A stretch of 64,000 bases of DNA from an uncultured Pelagibacteraceae bacterium (GTDB lineage Bacteria; Pseudomonadota; Alphaproteobacteria; Pelagibacterales; Pelagibacteraceae). Shown piece by piece: positions 17,006 to 26,590 of this stretch. The notes beneath the pieces are model-generated. The model saw only the letters and a list, made by a program, of their open reading frames with translations. It had not been told where the DNA came from and did no database searches. The stretch lies in the NCBI GenBank assembly GCA_902544135.1, contig CACCBF010000004.1, positions 38,896 to 102,895 of the forward strand, written 5' to 3'. A program made the position numbers and the translations under genes. The first letter of the stretch is position 1. Each line of letters opens with the position of its first letter.

Positions 17006-18864
17006 TGGCAAAACATAAGACCCATTATGAAGAGTGTGATGTATTGGTTGTTGGTGGTGGAATGGCTGGAACGGGAGCAACTTTCGAAGCTCGTCATTGG
17101 GGTAGAGATTTAAAGATTGTTTGTGTTGAGAAAGCTAACATCGATAGAAGTGGAGCTGTAGCTCAAGGATTATATGCCATCAACTGTTACATGGGCATGC
17201 AGTGGGATGAAAATCAGCCTGAAGACCATGTAAGATATGCCCGAAATGATTTAATGGGAATGGTCAGAGAAGATTTAGGATATGACATGGCTCGACATGT
17301 AGACTCAACTGTTCATATGTTTGATGAATGGGGTCTTCCAATGATGAAAAATGAAAAAACAGGAAGATATTTAAGAGAAGGAAAATGGCAGATCATGATT
17401 CATGGTGAGAGTTATAAACCAATTGTAGCTGAAGCAGCAAAAAAATCTGCCGACAAAATTTATAATAGAATAATGGTTACACATTTATTGATGGATGAAG
17501 CCCAAGAGAATAGAATTGGTGGAGCAGTTGGCTTTAATATGAGAACTGGAGACTTCCATGTGTTTAGAGCAAAAGCCGTTATCGTCTCTGCAGGTGGAGC
17601 ATCACATATATTTAAACCAAGAGCTGTAGGTGAGGGTATGGGTAGAACTTGGTACGCGCCATGGAGTAATGGATCAGCATATGCTTTACCCATAGCGGCT
17701 GGTGCAAAGATGACTCAAATGGAAAATAGAATTGTTTTATGTAGATTTAAAGATGGTTATGGACCTGTAGGCGCATACTTTTTACATTTAAAAACATACA
17801 CTCAAAATGCGAATGGTGAAAACTATGAAAAAAAATGGTATGACCAAACTAAAGAGTTAGTAGGTGAGTATATTGATCATCATCCAACTCCAACATGTTT
17901 AAGAAATCATGCTTTTATTCAAGAAGTAGCTGCGGGAGGTGGACCAATTCACATGGTGACTAAAGAGGCTTTCCAAGATCCTCATTTAGAAACCGTTGGT
18001 TGGGAAAATTTTTTAGGTATGACAGTTGGGCAAGCTGTTGTTTGGGCTTCGCAAAATATTGATCCAAAATATACTAATCCTGAATTGACAACATCGGAGC
18101 CTTATGTAATGGGATCACATGCGACGTGTTCTGGAGCTTGGGTGAGTGGACCAGAAGATTTATCTCCACCTGAATATTTTTGGGGATATAATCGAATGTT
18201 AACTATTGATGGCCTATTTGGAGCTGGTGATACTGTGGGTGGAAGCGCTCATAAATTTTCATCAGGTTCATTTACTGAAGGAAGACTAGCAGCCAAAGCA
18301 GCAGTGAAATACATACAGGACAAAAAAGCAGACGGTATTAAAGTCTCGGACAAACAGTGTGATGACTTCAAAAAAGCTGTTTATAAACCTCTAGATACTT
18401 ATACTATCGCTCAAAATGAAATAACTGGGGGAACAGTTTCACCGAGTTATATTTCACCTATTCAAGGTCTACAAAGACTTCAAAAAATTATGGACGAATA
18501 TGTGGGAGGAATTACCTCTAATTATATGACAAATGGAAACTTATTAAAAAAAGCTCTGCAATTGTTAGACTGGCTTCAAGAGGATTTAGAAAAAGTAGGA
18601 GCTGAAGATTATCATCAATTAATGAGAGCTTGGGAATTGAAACATAGGGCGTTGACTTCTCAGTGTGTGACTGAACATACATTATTTAGAGAAGAAACTC
18701 GTTGGCCAGGATATTATTATAGAGGTGATCACATGAAGTTAGATGATGAAAACTGGCATTGTTTGACGGTATCTAGAAGGGATCCTAAAACAGGTAAATT
18801 TAGTCTTGAGAAGGTCCCCGTGTACCATATTGTAGATGAAAAAGAGAAGAAAAAAGCTTCTTAA
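17005..18864 (+). CDS. aprA: adenylylsulfate reductase subunit alpha
   Basis: 619 aa flavoprotein. The FAD-binding motif VLVVGGGMAGTGATFEA is near residues 13-29, and SGGSAHKFSSGSF-like FAD/substrate loop (GGSAHKFSSGSFTEGR) lies near 415-430, with the fumarate reductase-like fold throughout. Length and full colinearity match dissimilatory AprA of the sulfur-oxidising type. It follows aprB with a one-base overlap. Together with AprM it would oxidise sulfite produced by the Xsc and Suy enzymes encoded downstream. Confidence 0.97.
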   Translation: MAKHKTHYEECDVLVVGGGMAGTGATFEARHWGRDLKIVCVEKANIDRSGAVAQGLYAINCYMGMQWDENQPEDHVRYARNDLMGMVREDLGYDMARHVDSTVHMFDEWGLPMMKNEKTGRYLREGKWQIMIHGESYKPIVAEAAKKSADKIYNRIMVTHLLMDEAQENRIGGAVGFNMRTGDFHVFRAKAVIVSAGGASHIFKPRAVGEGMGRTWYAPWSNGSAYALPIAAGAKMTQMENRIVLCRFKDGYGPVGAYFLHLKTYTQNANGENYEKKWYDQTKELVGEYIDHHPTPTCLRNHAFIQEVAAGGGPIHMVTKEAFQDPHLETVGWENFLGMTVGQAVVWASQNIDPKYTNPELTTSEPYVMGSHATCSGAWVSGPEDLSPPEYFWGYNRMLTIDGLFGAGDTVGGSAHKFSSGSFTEGRLAAKAAVKYIQDKKADGIKVSDKQCDDFKKAVYKPLDTYTIAQNEITGGTVSPSYISPIQGLQRLQKIMDEYVGGITSNYMTNGNLLKKALQLLDWLQEDLEKVGAEDYHQLMRAWELKHRALTSQCVTEHTLFREETRWPGYYYRGDHMKLDDENWHCLTVSRRDPKTGKFSLEKVPVYHIVDEKEKKKAS

Positions 18865-18887
18865 TCCAATATTATAAAGAGTAATCA

Positions 18888-19238
18888 ATGGATCTATTAT
18901 CCAAATCAGATGAGGAAATATTCGAGATTGGTAAACCCTTCTGGGAAAACTTAGTCAGATCCTCCAATATGAAAGATTATGGCGGTTTTACCAGAGATTT
19001 TTCTACTCAAATGCTTTTTGGAGCTAATGAGGTCGAATTAGGTAAACAGTGGGCTAATAACAAACTAATTGTAAACTTAAATGAAACATATCAGCCATTT
19101 GGCACTTTAAGAAGAGGTGATCATATAACAGTGTTAATAAAGCAGACCAACAAAGAAATCCAAGGTGAATTCTTAGGCAGACTTGTGCTTGGAGTAGAGG
19201 ATGGCGAGGTCAAAGTTTTTGGTGCAACTATCTACTAA
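18888..19238 (+). CDS. uncharacterised protein of the apr operon, 116 aa
   Basis: Begins 23 bases after aprA on the same strand. The N-terminal half is helical (DEEIFEIGKPFWENLVRS) and the C-terminal half alternates in a beta pattern (EFLGRLVLGVEDGEVKVFG), a layout like the NTF2/SnoaL cone fold. No signal peptide or membrane segment. I do not recognise the family. Position implies a role in APS reductase function, for example assembly, sulfite handling or a small-ligand sensor. Confidence 0.75.
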   Translation: MDLLSKSDEEIFEIGKPFWENLVRSSNMKDYGGFTRDFSTQMLFGANEVELGKQWANNKLIVNLNETYQPFGTLRRGDHITVLIKQTNKEIQGEFLGRLVLGVEDGEVKVFGATIY

Positions 19239-19265
19239 AAAATGAATTAATTTTTCAATAATAGT

Positions 19266-19293
19266 TTGACAATTTATTTACCGGGTGTATGAG
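19266..19293 (+). promoter_or_regulatory. possible promoter before the 44-aa membrane protein
   Basis: A consensus -35 TTGACA (19266-19271) is followed after 16 bases by TATGAG (19288-19293). A start near 19300 would put the ATG at 19302 at or next to the RNA 5' end, so a leaderless message is possible. Confidence 0.35.
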
Positions 19294-19301
19294 AAATATA
19301 G

Positions 19302-19436
19302 ATGCACCTTCCAAATATAAAAATACCTCAAATACCTTCTGAAAAAAAAACAACATTAATTAAAACTGGAATTTTTTCAGCGATTATAGCTTGTTGGGGT
19401 GTTATCTTATTTGGAACTTTTATAACTTTTAGTTAA
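19302..19436 (+). CDS. small single-pass membrane protein, 44 aa
   Basis: Frame of 44 codons between the apr operon and the TauE-like gene. A polar N-terminus (MHLPNIKIPQIPSEKKTTLI) precedes one membrane helix (GIFSAIIACWGVILFGTFITF). No ribosome-binding site. Its place between sulfur genes suggests an accessory subunit, but no family is recognised. Confidence 0.5.
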   Translation: MHLPNIKIPQIPSEKKTTLIKTGIFSAIIACWGVILFGTFITFS

Positions 19437-19457
19437 GTTATATTTAAAGTTTTTAAG

Positions 19458-20552
19458 ATGGATGTTTTTTTACCTATTGCTCAAGTATTTATCAACCCTG
19501 TCGAAATACTTTTAATAAGTGCTATAGTTGGAGTCCTCTCTGGTTTATTTGGTGTAGGAGGCGGTTTCTTAATGACACCTTTTTTAATTTTCATGGGTGT
19601 TCCCCCAGCTTATGCAGTTGCTAACGAGGCTAACAATATCTTGGCAACTTCTGTATCTGGGTCCACCACTCATTGGTTAAAAAACACTTTAGATTACAAA
19701 ATGGGATTAATAATTGTAATTGGTGGAACTATAGGAACTGTAGTTGGTATTTTTACTTTCACGTATTTTAAAGACATCGGTAAAATAGATACAGTAATTT
19801 CTTTAGCCTATATGTACATTCTTGCAATAATTGGGACTCTGATGTTAGTGGAAAGTTTGGGTGAAATTGATAAAGCCAAAAAGAACATTGTAGAAAAAAA
19901 AAAATTACATGTTCATTATTGGATACATGGACTTCCTTTTAGAATGAGGTTTCCAAAATCAAAACTATATGAAAGTATATTCACACCCATCATAATTGGA
20001 TTAGTTGTTGGGTTTATAGCAGCTATAATGGGGATTGGTGGTGCATTTATCTTAGTGCCTGCAATGATTTATATTATTAAGATGCCGACAAAATTAGTTC
20101 CTGGAACTTCCTTATTCGTAACAATTTTTGTTAGTGTCATAGTTACATTTCTTCATTCAATTAATTATGGTTCGATAGATCTAATGTTAGTGTTAATGTT
20201 AGTTATAGGCTCAATAGTCGGAGTACAAGTAGGACAAAAACTTGGTGAACAAATTGATAGTTCTGGATTAAAAGCATTATTAGCGATTTTACTATTAATT
20301 GTAGGAATAGTAATTGCTTATGATACTTTCTTTGCAGAAGAAATGTTGAATGAGACAACATCCACAAGCTTACAAGACTTAAATTTCTTCTCAAAATTTA
20401 TTAAAGAGTTTTCAGAAGATATGCCATTCTTTTATGGATTATTTTCGATTTTATTTGCTATTATTTTGGGAATCGCGGCTGCGTTTATTAGAAGATCAAT
20501 TTCAAAGTTTAGAGAAAAATATTTTAAAAAAACAGTCAAACAATCTAAATAA
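19458..20552 (+). CDS. TauE/SafE-family (TSUP) exporter, probable sulfite exporter
   Basis: 364 aa with about eight helices. The two family repeats are visible as GVGGGFLMTPFL (32-43) and GIGGAFILVPAM (192-203). This family exports sulfite or sulfoacetate in sulfonate-degrading bacteria. The long cytoplasmic loop (residues ~135-170) is charged. Position between aprMBA and xsc/suyAB makes sulfite the likely cargo. Ends convergently with an 8-base overlap with the yeiH-like gene. Confidence 0.85.
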   Translation: MDVFLPIAQVFINPVEILLISAIVGVLSGLFGVGGGFLMTPFLIFMGVPPAYAVANEANNILATSVSGSTTHWLKNTLDYKMGLIIVIGGTIGTVVGIFTFTYFKDIGKIDTVISLAYMYILAIIGTLMLVESLGEIDKAKKNIVEKKKLHVHYWIHGLPFRMRFPKSKLYESIFTPIIIGLVVGFIAAIMGIGGAFILVPAMIYIIKMPTKLVPGTSLFVTIFVSVIVTFLHSINYGSIDLMLVLMLVIGSIVGVQVGQKLGEQIDSSGLKALLAILLLIVGIVIAYDTFFAEEMLNETTSTSLQDLNFFSKFIKEFSEDMPFFYGLFSILFAIILGIAAAFIRRSISKFREKYFKKTVKQSK

Positions 20553-21612
20553 AAAATTTTATATAAGTTTCTATAACTATAATACTCACAACTCCTACAG
20601 TTAACATTGCCGTAAATCCAACAACAAAAGGTTTATAACCCATATTTCTAATATCTTTTAAGTTTGTTGATAAGCCTATAGCAGCCATAGCCATAGTTAG
20701 GAAAATTTTAGAACTTGACTTAACAAAATTTATTATTTCAATCCAATTATTATCAGTTGAGAAAACTTCATCACCAACATTTCTTAAAATTATCATCCCA
20801 ACAAAACCTAAAATAAAATAAGGAAATATACTTAAAATGGAGTAACCCTTTTCTTTTACCTGACCTCTATTATAAAGAAAGGCAAAAAGAGGAATCATCA
20901 CTATCAAAAAAGTATTTCTTAAAAGCTTTGTGACAGTTGCAATATTTAATGTTTCAGGACTATTATACTGTTGATCATATATTAATCCTGCTGCAGCAAC
21001 TTGCGATGTTTCGTGTATAGCTGTTCCTAAAAAAAGACCTGCAAATAATGAATTTCCCTCAAAATAGAAATTTGAGAAGTAAGGGTAAAACAACATCGAC
21101 AATATTCCGAATAAAGTAATATTTGCGATTGCATAAGAAATTTCACTTTTATTTGCTTTTATTACAGGCGCGGTTGCCATGATAGCAGTGGTGCCACAAA
21201 CGCTGCTTCCAATTGATATCAAGTAGGCCATCCGAGTTGGTATTTGAAGTTTGTTAATTAAAAGTTTTATTACGATTAAGACGCTAATTATACAAATTAA
21301 TATCAACGGAATTGCAATTTTTCCAAATTCTAAAAACTCAAAAGGCTTTAATTGTATACCTAAACAGATTATGCCAAGTTTTAAGATATAATCTCTACTA
21401 AAATCTAATCCTTTTTGAAAACTTTCTCTTATTTTAAAAAAATTTCCAAAGAAAATACCGAGTAGGATTGCTACCATCGCTGTGGAGATCGGGCTTTTGC
21501 TATAACCTAAAAGCTCAATACCAATGATGTTATTAAAACCTTGAGAGAGAGAATAAAGAACGAATGCGAGAATTATGCCTGGTATGAACACCAAGTAATT
21601 TTTAAAAAACAT
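20545..21612 (-). CDS. YeiH-family putative sulfate exporter
   Basis: 355 aa, ten-helix membrane protein of the UPF0324/YeiH family: SVCGTTAIMATAPVI and FLGTAIHETSQVAAAG are the family's two signature segments. Annotated in other genomes as a putative sulfate exporter because it lies with taurine and sulfonate genes. Here it is downstream of suyB on the minus strand (15-base gap), consistent with disposal of sulfate or sulfite. Substrate not experimentally certain. Confidence 0.85.
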   Translation of the reverse strand: MFFKNYLVFIPGIILAFVLYSLSQGFNNIIGIELLGYSKSPISTAMVAILLGIFFGNFFKIRESFQKGLDFSRDYILKLGIICLGIQLKPFEFLEFGKIAIPLILICIISVLIVIKLLINKLQIPTRMAYLISIGSSVCGTTAIMATAPVIKANKSEISYAIANITLFGILSMLFYPYFSNFYFEGNSLFAGLFLGTAIHETSQVAAAGLIYDQQYNSPETLNIATVTKLLRNTFLIVMIPLFAFLYNRGQVKEKGYSILSIFPYFILGFVGMIILRNVGDEVFSTDNNWIEIINFVKSSSKIFLTMAMAAIGLSTNLKDIRNMGYKPFVVGFTAMLTVGVVSIIVIETYIKFFI

Positions 21613-21627
21613 TCTTTAATTTAGTGA

Positions 21628-22794
21628 TTATGCGCTTCTATAAAGTTTAGTCATAACAAATTCTTTATGACCTAAAGCTTCTGCGCAGGTTAATCTTCCA
21701 TTAGCTACTCTTAGTGTTGTCTCTATAAGCTTATCTCCCGCCTCAGACAAGTTCATTTCTCTTGAAAGAATTTTTGATACATCGCAATCAACATGCTCAC
21801 TCATACTTTTAGCTGTTAATGGGTTAGCAGTTAATTTAACAACGGGTTCAATTGGGTTTCCAACTATATTCCCTTGCCCTGTTGGAAATAAATGAATGTT
21901 AAATCCCCCTGCAGCTTGAAGTGTAATACATTCTGCTGCTGCTGAAGATGTATCCATGAAGTAAAGTCCTGGACCTTTTGCTGGCTCTTCAGCTGGTTCA
22001 AGTACATCTATAAATTTTAAGTTTCCTATTTTTTGAAAATTACCAAATGCTTTTTCCTCAATTGTGGTTAAACCACCTGCAATATTTCCAGCAGTTGGTT
22101 GACTTTCTGAAAGATCATTAGTTGCTTCTTTCAATATGAAATCATTATAATCATTCCAGGTTTTCATAAATTTTTCAGAAGCTTCTTTAGTTGCTCCTCT
22201 TGCAGCACAGACATTTTCTGCTCCAGTAAGTTCAGATGTCTCACCAAAACATAAATGAACACCTAATGGTTCTAATTTTTCCATTAAATTTCCAACAGTC
22301 GGATTTGATGCTAATCCAGATGTTGTATCTGACTCTCCACATTTTACTGAAATCCATAAGTCACTCATTGGACATTCCTCTCTTTGTTTTTCAGATGCCC
22401 ATTGTGAAAATTCTTGCGCTTTTTTGGAAGCTTTCATTACAGTTCCAATATCTCCTGTGCGCTCTATGTGAAAACCTTCAACTGGTTTTCCTGTTTTAGC
22501 GATTCCATCAACAATTTTTTTAGTCCATTTAGGCTCAATACCAATCACAATAACCGCAGCTACATTTGGGTTACTTCCTGTTCCAATCATTGTTCTAAAA
22601 TGTAAATCTAAGTCCGCTCCAAATTGTAGTCTTCCGTAAGAATGTGGTAGTGCAATCGTTCCCTTTATATTGTTAGCGACTGCTTCCGCACATGCGTTAG
22701 ATATGTCATCAACAGGCAATATAATTACATGATTTCTAGTTCCTGCTCTGCCGTTTTCTCTTTTATAACCTAAAAAACTTTTTGAAATTTCCAT
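21628..22794 (-). CDS. suyB: (2R)-3-sulfolactate sulfo-lyase subunit beta (SuyB; UxaA family)
   Basis: 388 aa, the usual length of SuyB, member of the altronate dehydratase large-domain family ([20 protein letters not shown] at the start, [15 protein letters not shown] in the middle, and a conserved C-terminal [12 protein letters not shown]). SuyAB cleaves 3-sulfolactate to pyruvate and sulfite. Alternatives are altronate or galactarate dehydratases, but xsc lies next door on the opposite strand and a sulfate exporter lies downstream. Start is 3 bases after suyA stop. Confidence 0.82.
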   Translation of the reverse strand: MEISKSFLGYKRENGRAGTRNHVIILPVDDISNACAEAVANNIKGTIALPHSYGRLQFGADLDLHFRTMIGTGSNPNVAAVIVIGIEPKWTKKIVDGIAKTGKPVEGFHIERTGDIGTVMKASKKAQEFSQWASEKQREECPMSDLWISVKCGESDTTSGLASNPTVGNLMEKLEPLGVHLCFGETSELTGAENVCAARGATKEASEKFMKTWNDYNDFILKEATNDLSESQPTAGNIAGGLTTIEEKAFGNFQKIGNLKFIDVLEPAEEPAKGPGLYFMDTSSAAAECITLQAAGGFNIHLFPTGQGNIVGNPIEPVVKLTANPLTAKSMSEHVDCDVSKILSREMNLSEAGDKLIETTLRVANGRLTCAEALGHKEFVMTKLYRSA

Positions 22795-22797
22795 TAT

Positions 22798-23082
22798 TTA
22801 CCACTTTTTAGTTTTTACATTATGAATGTGAACATGTTCACCTTTTTTAATTGCTTTAACTACTTTACCAATATCATGACCATACTTTAAAATAGTATCA
22901 CCTTCTTTTAAATCGACCATCGCAATTTTATGACCTAGAGGTATTTCATCTATTGATTGAATAGACGCCGAGCTATCATTTTCCATAATCCAGCATTTAC
23001 AGTCTTGTTTTGGGGTTATTTTCTCTATCACTACTACACCTACATTATCTTTTTTGTCGTGAATTATGATATCTGTAGCCAT
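22798..23082 (-). CDS. suyA: (2R)-3-sulfolactate sulfo-lyase subunit alpha (SuyA; SAF domain)
   Basis: 94 aa from the ATG at 23082. This begins MATDIIIHDKKDNVGVVVIE, as small-subunit SAF domains do; the frame extends to an ATG at 23115, adding 11 residues without family match, so the inner start is preferred. GHKIAMVDLKEGDTILKYGH is the SAF core. Pairs with suyB. A 116-base divergent region separates it from xsc, where TTGAAT and TATTAA (23104-23131) could be a promoter for xsc. Confidence 0.82.
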   Translation of the reverse strand: MATDIIIHDKKDNVGVVVIEKITPKQDCKCWIMENDSSASIQSIDEIPLGHKIAMVDLKEGDTILKYGHDIGKVVKAIKKGEHVHIHNVKTKKW

Positions 23083-23198
23083 ATATAGTGTCGAAATGTT
23101 TATTTGAATTTCCAAAAATCTTATATATTAATCGCGTCTATTAAGAAATAGTTTTATAAAAAAAGTATTACATAAACTGGTTTAGAAAGGCTCTATTA

Positions 23199-24983
23199 AT
23201 GACAAAAATGACAACAGAAGAAGCTTTTGTAAAAGTTTTACAAATGCACGGTATTGAACATGCTTTTGGTATAATTGGTTCAGCATTCATGCCAATCTCA
23301 GATATTTTTCCTGATGCAGGAATTACTTTTTGGGATGTTGCTCATGAAACAAACGGCGGACTAATAGCCGATGGTTACACAAGATCAACTGGAAAAATGT
23401 CAATGGTTATCGCACAAAACGGACCAGGTATTACCGGATTAGTAACCCCAATTAAAACAGCTTATTGGAATCACACACCATTATTATTGGTAACACCTCA
23501 GGCTGCAAACAAAACAATGGGTCAAGGGGGTTTTCAAGAAGTAGAACAAATGAATTTGTTCAAAGATATGGTTTGTTATCAAGAGGAAGTTAGAGATCCA
23601 TCTAGAATGGCAGAAGTTTTAAATAGAGTAATAGAAAAGGCAATCAGAGGTTCAGCCCCTGCTCAAATTAATGTTCCAAGAGATTATTGGACTCAAGTGA
23701 TTGATATTGATTTACCGCCAATCGTTAGATTAGAAAGACAAGGTGGTGGGGCAGAGGCAATCGATAAAGCTGCAAAACTTTTATCAAATGCAAAATTTCC
23801 TGTGATTTTATCCGGTGCAGGAGTTGTCATCGGTGATGCAATAAACGAAACTAAAAAACTTGCTGAAAAATTAGATTCACCTGTTTGTTCAGGTTATCAG
23901 CACAATGATAGTTTTCCTGGAAGTCATCCTTTAGCGGTAGGTCCCTTAGGATATAATGGATCAAAAGCAGCAATGGAATTAATTTCTAAAGCTGATGTAG
24001 TTTTAGCGTTAGGTACAAGATTAAATCCTTTCTCAACATTACCAGGATATGGAATTGATTACTGGCCAAAAAATGCAAGTATTATTCAAGTTGATATTAA
24101 TCCTGATAGAATTGGTTTAACAAAAAAAGTAACAGTTGGGATAAGTGGTGATGCAAAATTAGTGGCTCAACAGATAATTGATAAATTATCTTCAAATGCA
24201 GGAGATACTGACAGACAAAAAAGAAAAGACTTAATTCATCAAACAAAATCTGCATGGTTACAAAAATTAGCTAGTTTAGATCATGAGGATGATGATGAGG
24301 GAACAGTTTGGAACAAAGAAGCAAGAGAAAGAGATAAAGATAGAATGTCACCAAGACAAGCTTGGCGGGCAATACAATCTGGAATGCCAGAGGATGTAAT
24401 TATTTCAAGTGATATAGGTAATAATTGTGCAATTGGAAATGCTTATCCAACTTTTGAAAAACCAAGAAAATATTTAGCTCCAGGTTTATTTGGTCCTTGT
24501 GGCTATGGTTTCCCATCAATTTTGGGTGCAAAGATCGGATGTCCAGATACACCCGTGATTGGTTTTGCAGGAGATGGAGCATTTGGAATTAGCATGAATG
24601 AAATGAGTTCTTGTGCAAGAGAAGAGTGGCCGGCAATTACAATGGTTATCTTTAGAAATTATCAATGGGGTGCAGAAAAAAGAAATACTACTTTATGGTT
24701 TGATAATAACTTTGTTGGAACAGAACTTGATCCTGAATTAAGTTTCGCAAAAGTTGCTGATGCTTGTGGATTAAAGGGAGTAACTGTCAAAACAATGGAA
24801 GAAACAACAGAGGCCATTAAAAAATCATGTGAGGATCAAAAAAAAGGTATCACCACATTTATAGAGGTAATATTAAATCAGGAACTAGGTGAGCCTTTTA
24901 GAAGAGATGCAATGAAAAAACCTGTAAGAGTGGCTGGAATAAATAAAAAAGACATGAGGCCACAAAAATCTCTAAATGGATGA
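23199..24983 (+). CDS. xsc: sulfoacetaldehyde acetyltransferase
   Basis: 594 aa ThDP enzyme converting sulfoacetaldehyde and phosphate to acetyl phosphate and sulfite, the desulfonating step of taurine and isethionate catabolism. MGQGGFQEVEQMNLF near residue 108 is characteristic of Xsc, and the ThDP/Mg segment GDGAFGISMNEMSS is near 455. A weak ribosome-binding site (AAAGGCTC) precedes the ATG. No pta gene follows, though acetyl phosphate needs one elsewhere. Its end overlaps the next gene by 8 bases. Confidence 0.94.
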   Translation: MTKMTTEEAFVKVLQMHGIEHAFGIIGSAFMPISDIFPDAGITFWDVAHETNGGLIADGYTRSTGKMSMVIAQNGPGITGLVTPIKTAYWNHTPLLLVTPQAANKTMGQGGFQEVEQMNLFKDMVCYQEEVRDPSRMAEVLNRVIEKAIRGSAPAQINVPRDYWTQVIDIDLPPIVRLERQGGGAEAIDKAAKLLSNAKFPVILSGAGVVIGDAINETKKLAEKLDSPVCSGYQHNDSFPGSHPLAVGPLGYNGSKAAMELISKADVVLALGTRLNPFSTLPGYGIDYWPKNASIIQVDINPDRIGLTKKVTVGISGDAKLVAQQIIDKLSSNAGDTDRQKRKDLIHQTKSAWLQKLASLDHEDDDEGTVWNKEARERDKDRMSPRQAWRAIQSGMPEDVIISSDIGNNCAIGNAYPTFEKPRKYLAPGLFGPCGYGFPSILGAKIGCPDTPVIGFAGDGAFGISMNEMSSCAREEWPAITMVIFRNYQWGAEKRNTTLWFDNNFVGTELDPELSFAKVADACGLKGVTVKTMEETTEAIKKSCEDQKKGITTFIEVILNQELGEPFRRDAMKKPVRVAGINKKDMRPQKSLNG

Positions 24984-26124
24984 TACCAAATTTAGAAATT
25001 TTCTATTTTTAAAATTAATTTTCTTCTCTTCGGTCACATTTTTATTTTTTATTTCTTATATTTTAAAAAGTTTTCAGTTATTATCTTTATCTATTACATC
25101 TTTAATACTGTTAGGATTCTTTTTTAAGAGGATTAATAAAAATTTTTTATTAATATTATTTTCAATAAGTTTTGTTTTCACTTTCATTGAATTCTTCTTT
25201 TTTTTTACCAATCACAAAGTTGATTTCCTCTTAAAAAAAAAAGATAATATTCTTAAAGATGTAAAATATCAAAAATCCTATCTTGGTTATCAACCTGCAC
25301 CTGGGATCCAAAATCATTTAATTATTTCAAATGGAAAAACTATTATTGATAGTACATATACAATAGGAAAAGATGGTTTTAGAGTTACACCAAAGGAAAG
25401 TAATATCAATTTTACAAAGGGCATTAATTTTTTTGGAGGTTCTTATACATTTGGGTGGGGACTTAATGACCATGAAACTTTACCATATTTTTTACAAAAA
25501 AATCTAAAAGATTGGAATGTAAAAAATTTTGCAGTTAATGGTTATGGTGTACACCAAATGCTTGCTCATATAGAAAATGAACAAAAAATTTTAAAAGAAA
25601 TTAATATTTTAATTACAGCTAATTTTCATGCCGTCAGATCTTCTTGTAAGACAAATTATTCTTTTGGAACCCCGAAGTATATAATTGATGACAATCAGAA
25701 CCTAAGAAGATCAGGGTATTGTAGAAATTTATTACTTAAAGAATTTCAGCTTCCAAAAATATTTGGAAGTATCATTAATAGGTCAGAAATTAAAAAATTA
25801 TTAGATAAAGTATTTACAAAACAAAATGATATAAATTCTAAGGATATAGATATTTATATATCAATTATAAAAAAAATTAAGAAACTTATAAATGAAAATA
25901 ACAAAGAATTTGTTGTTGGTTATATTGAAACTAATTTTTATGATTCATATGATATAGATGATATTATCTTTGAAAAATTTAAAAATGAAAATATAGATTA
26001 TATCAATCTAAGTTTGGAGCCTAAAAAAGAATATGAATTATATAATGGACATCCAAACAAAGAGGGAAACATTAAAAGATCACTAATAATTTTAGAACAT
26101 ATCAAAACTTTAACAAATAAATAA
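24976..26124 (+). CDS. membrane-anchored SGNH-hydrolase-like protein, 382 aa
   Basis: Three helices (about 11-30, 37-50, 58-77) anchor a soluble domain. Block I of SGNH enzymes is visible at FFGGSYTFGWG with Ser156; Asn188-Gly in NGYG fits block III; His359 in GHPNKEGN fits block V. This suggests an esterase or acyltransferase acting outside or at the membrane. The start lies 8 bases inside xsc. The next genes are SxtJ-like, DUF5989 and carbamoyltransferase, a set that often travels together. Function unknown. Confidence 0.78.
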   Translation: MDDTKFRNFLFLKLIFFSSVTFLFFISYILKSFQLLSLSITSLILLGFFFKRINKNFLLILFSISFVFTFIEFFFFFTNHKVDFLLKKKDNILKDVKYQKSYLGYQPAPGIQNHLIISNGKTIIDSTYTIGKDGFRVTPKESNINFTKGINFFGGSYTFGWGLNDHETLPYFLQKNLKDWNVKNFAVNGYGVHQMLAHIENEQKILKEINILITANFHAVRSSCKTNYSFGTPKYIIDDNQNLRRSGYCRNLLLKEFQLPKIFGSIINRSEIKKLLDKVFTKQNDINSKDIDIYISIIKKIKKLINENNKEFVVGYIETNFYDSYDIDDIIFEKFKNENIDYINLSLEPKKEYELYNGHPNKEGNIKRSLIILEHIKTLTNK

Positions 26125-26196
26125 TTTAGAATTAATATATGAGATTACCTGTTTCAATTTTACTAAAAATGATTTATTTGTTACTCAATTTCTTAA

Positions 26197-26589
26197 ATGA
26201 AAAAATCAGAAGATATAAAAATTGGTTCTAATAGAAGTTTTGGTATAGTTTTTTTTGTAGTATTTCTAATAATATCTTTATACCCTTTAACCCATGGAGT
26301 AGAAATAAGATTATGGTCATTAATAATTTCTCTAATTTTCCTAACATTAGGGTTGTTGAATTCTAAAATTTTATCTCCTTTAAATAAAATTTGGTTTGTG
26401 TTTGGGATATCTCTTGGAAAAATAGTATCTCCTCTAATAATGGGAATAATATTTTTTTTAGTTGTAACACCGATAGGTCTAATGATGAGATCTTTTGGAA
26501 AAGATGTATTAAATTTAAAATATAGTAAAAATAAATCTTATTGGATTGAAAAAAAAGGTCCTAAAAGTAAAATGAAAAATCAGTTTTAA
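26197..26589 (+). CDS. SxtJ-family membrane protein
   Basis: 130 aa with three to four membrane helices. RSFG near the start, LNKIWFVFGISLGKIVSPLI in the middle and RSFGKDVLNLKYSKNKSYWI at the end match the SxtJ family, named from the saxitoxin cluster but widespread next to NodU-type carbamoyltransferases. Function unknown. One base separates it from the following DUF5989 gene. Confidence 0.75.
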   Translation: MKKSEDIKIGSNRSFGIVFFVVFLIISLYPLTHGVEIRLWSLIISLIFLTLGLLNSKILSPLNKIWFVFGISLGKIVSPLIMGIIFFLVVTPIGLMMRSFGKDVLNLKYSKNKSYWIEKKGPKSKMKNQF

Positions 26590-26590
26590 T

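Noticed and set aside
23083..23115. 11-residue extension of suyA
   Set aside because: SAF-domain subunits start at MATDIIIH-like sequence, and the extension is in the divergent promoter region.
26139..26231. 30-codon frame beginning MRLPVSILLKMIYLLLNFLN before the SxtJ-like gene
   Set aside because: It overlaps the SxtJ start by 35 bases in another frame and has no start signal or family match; probably chance.
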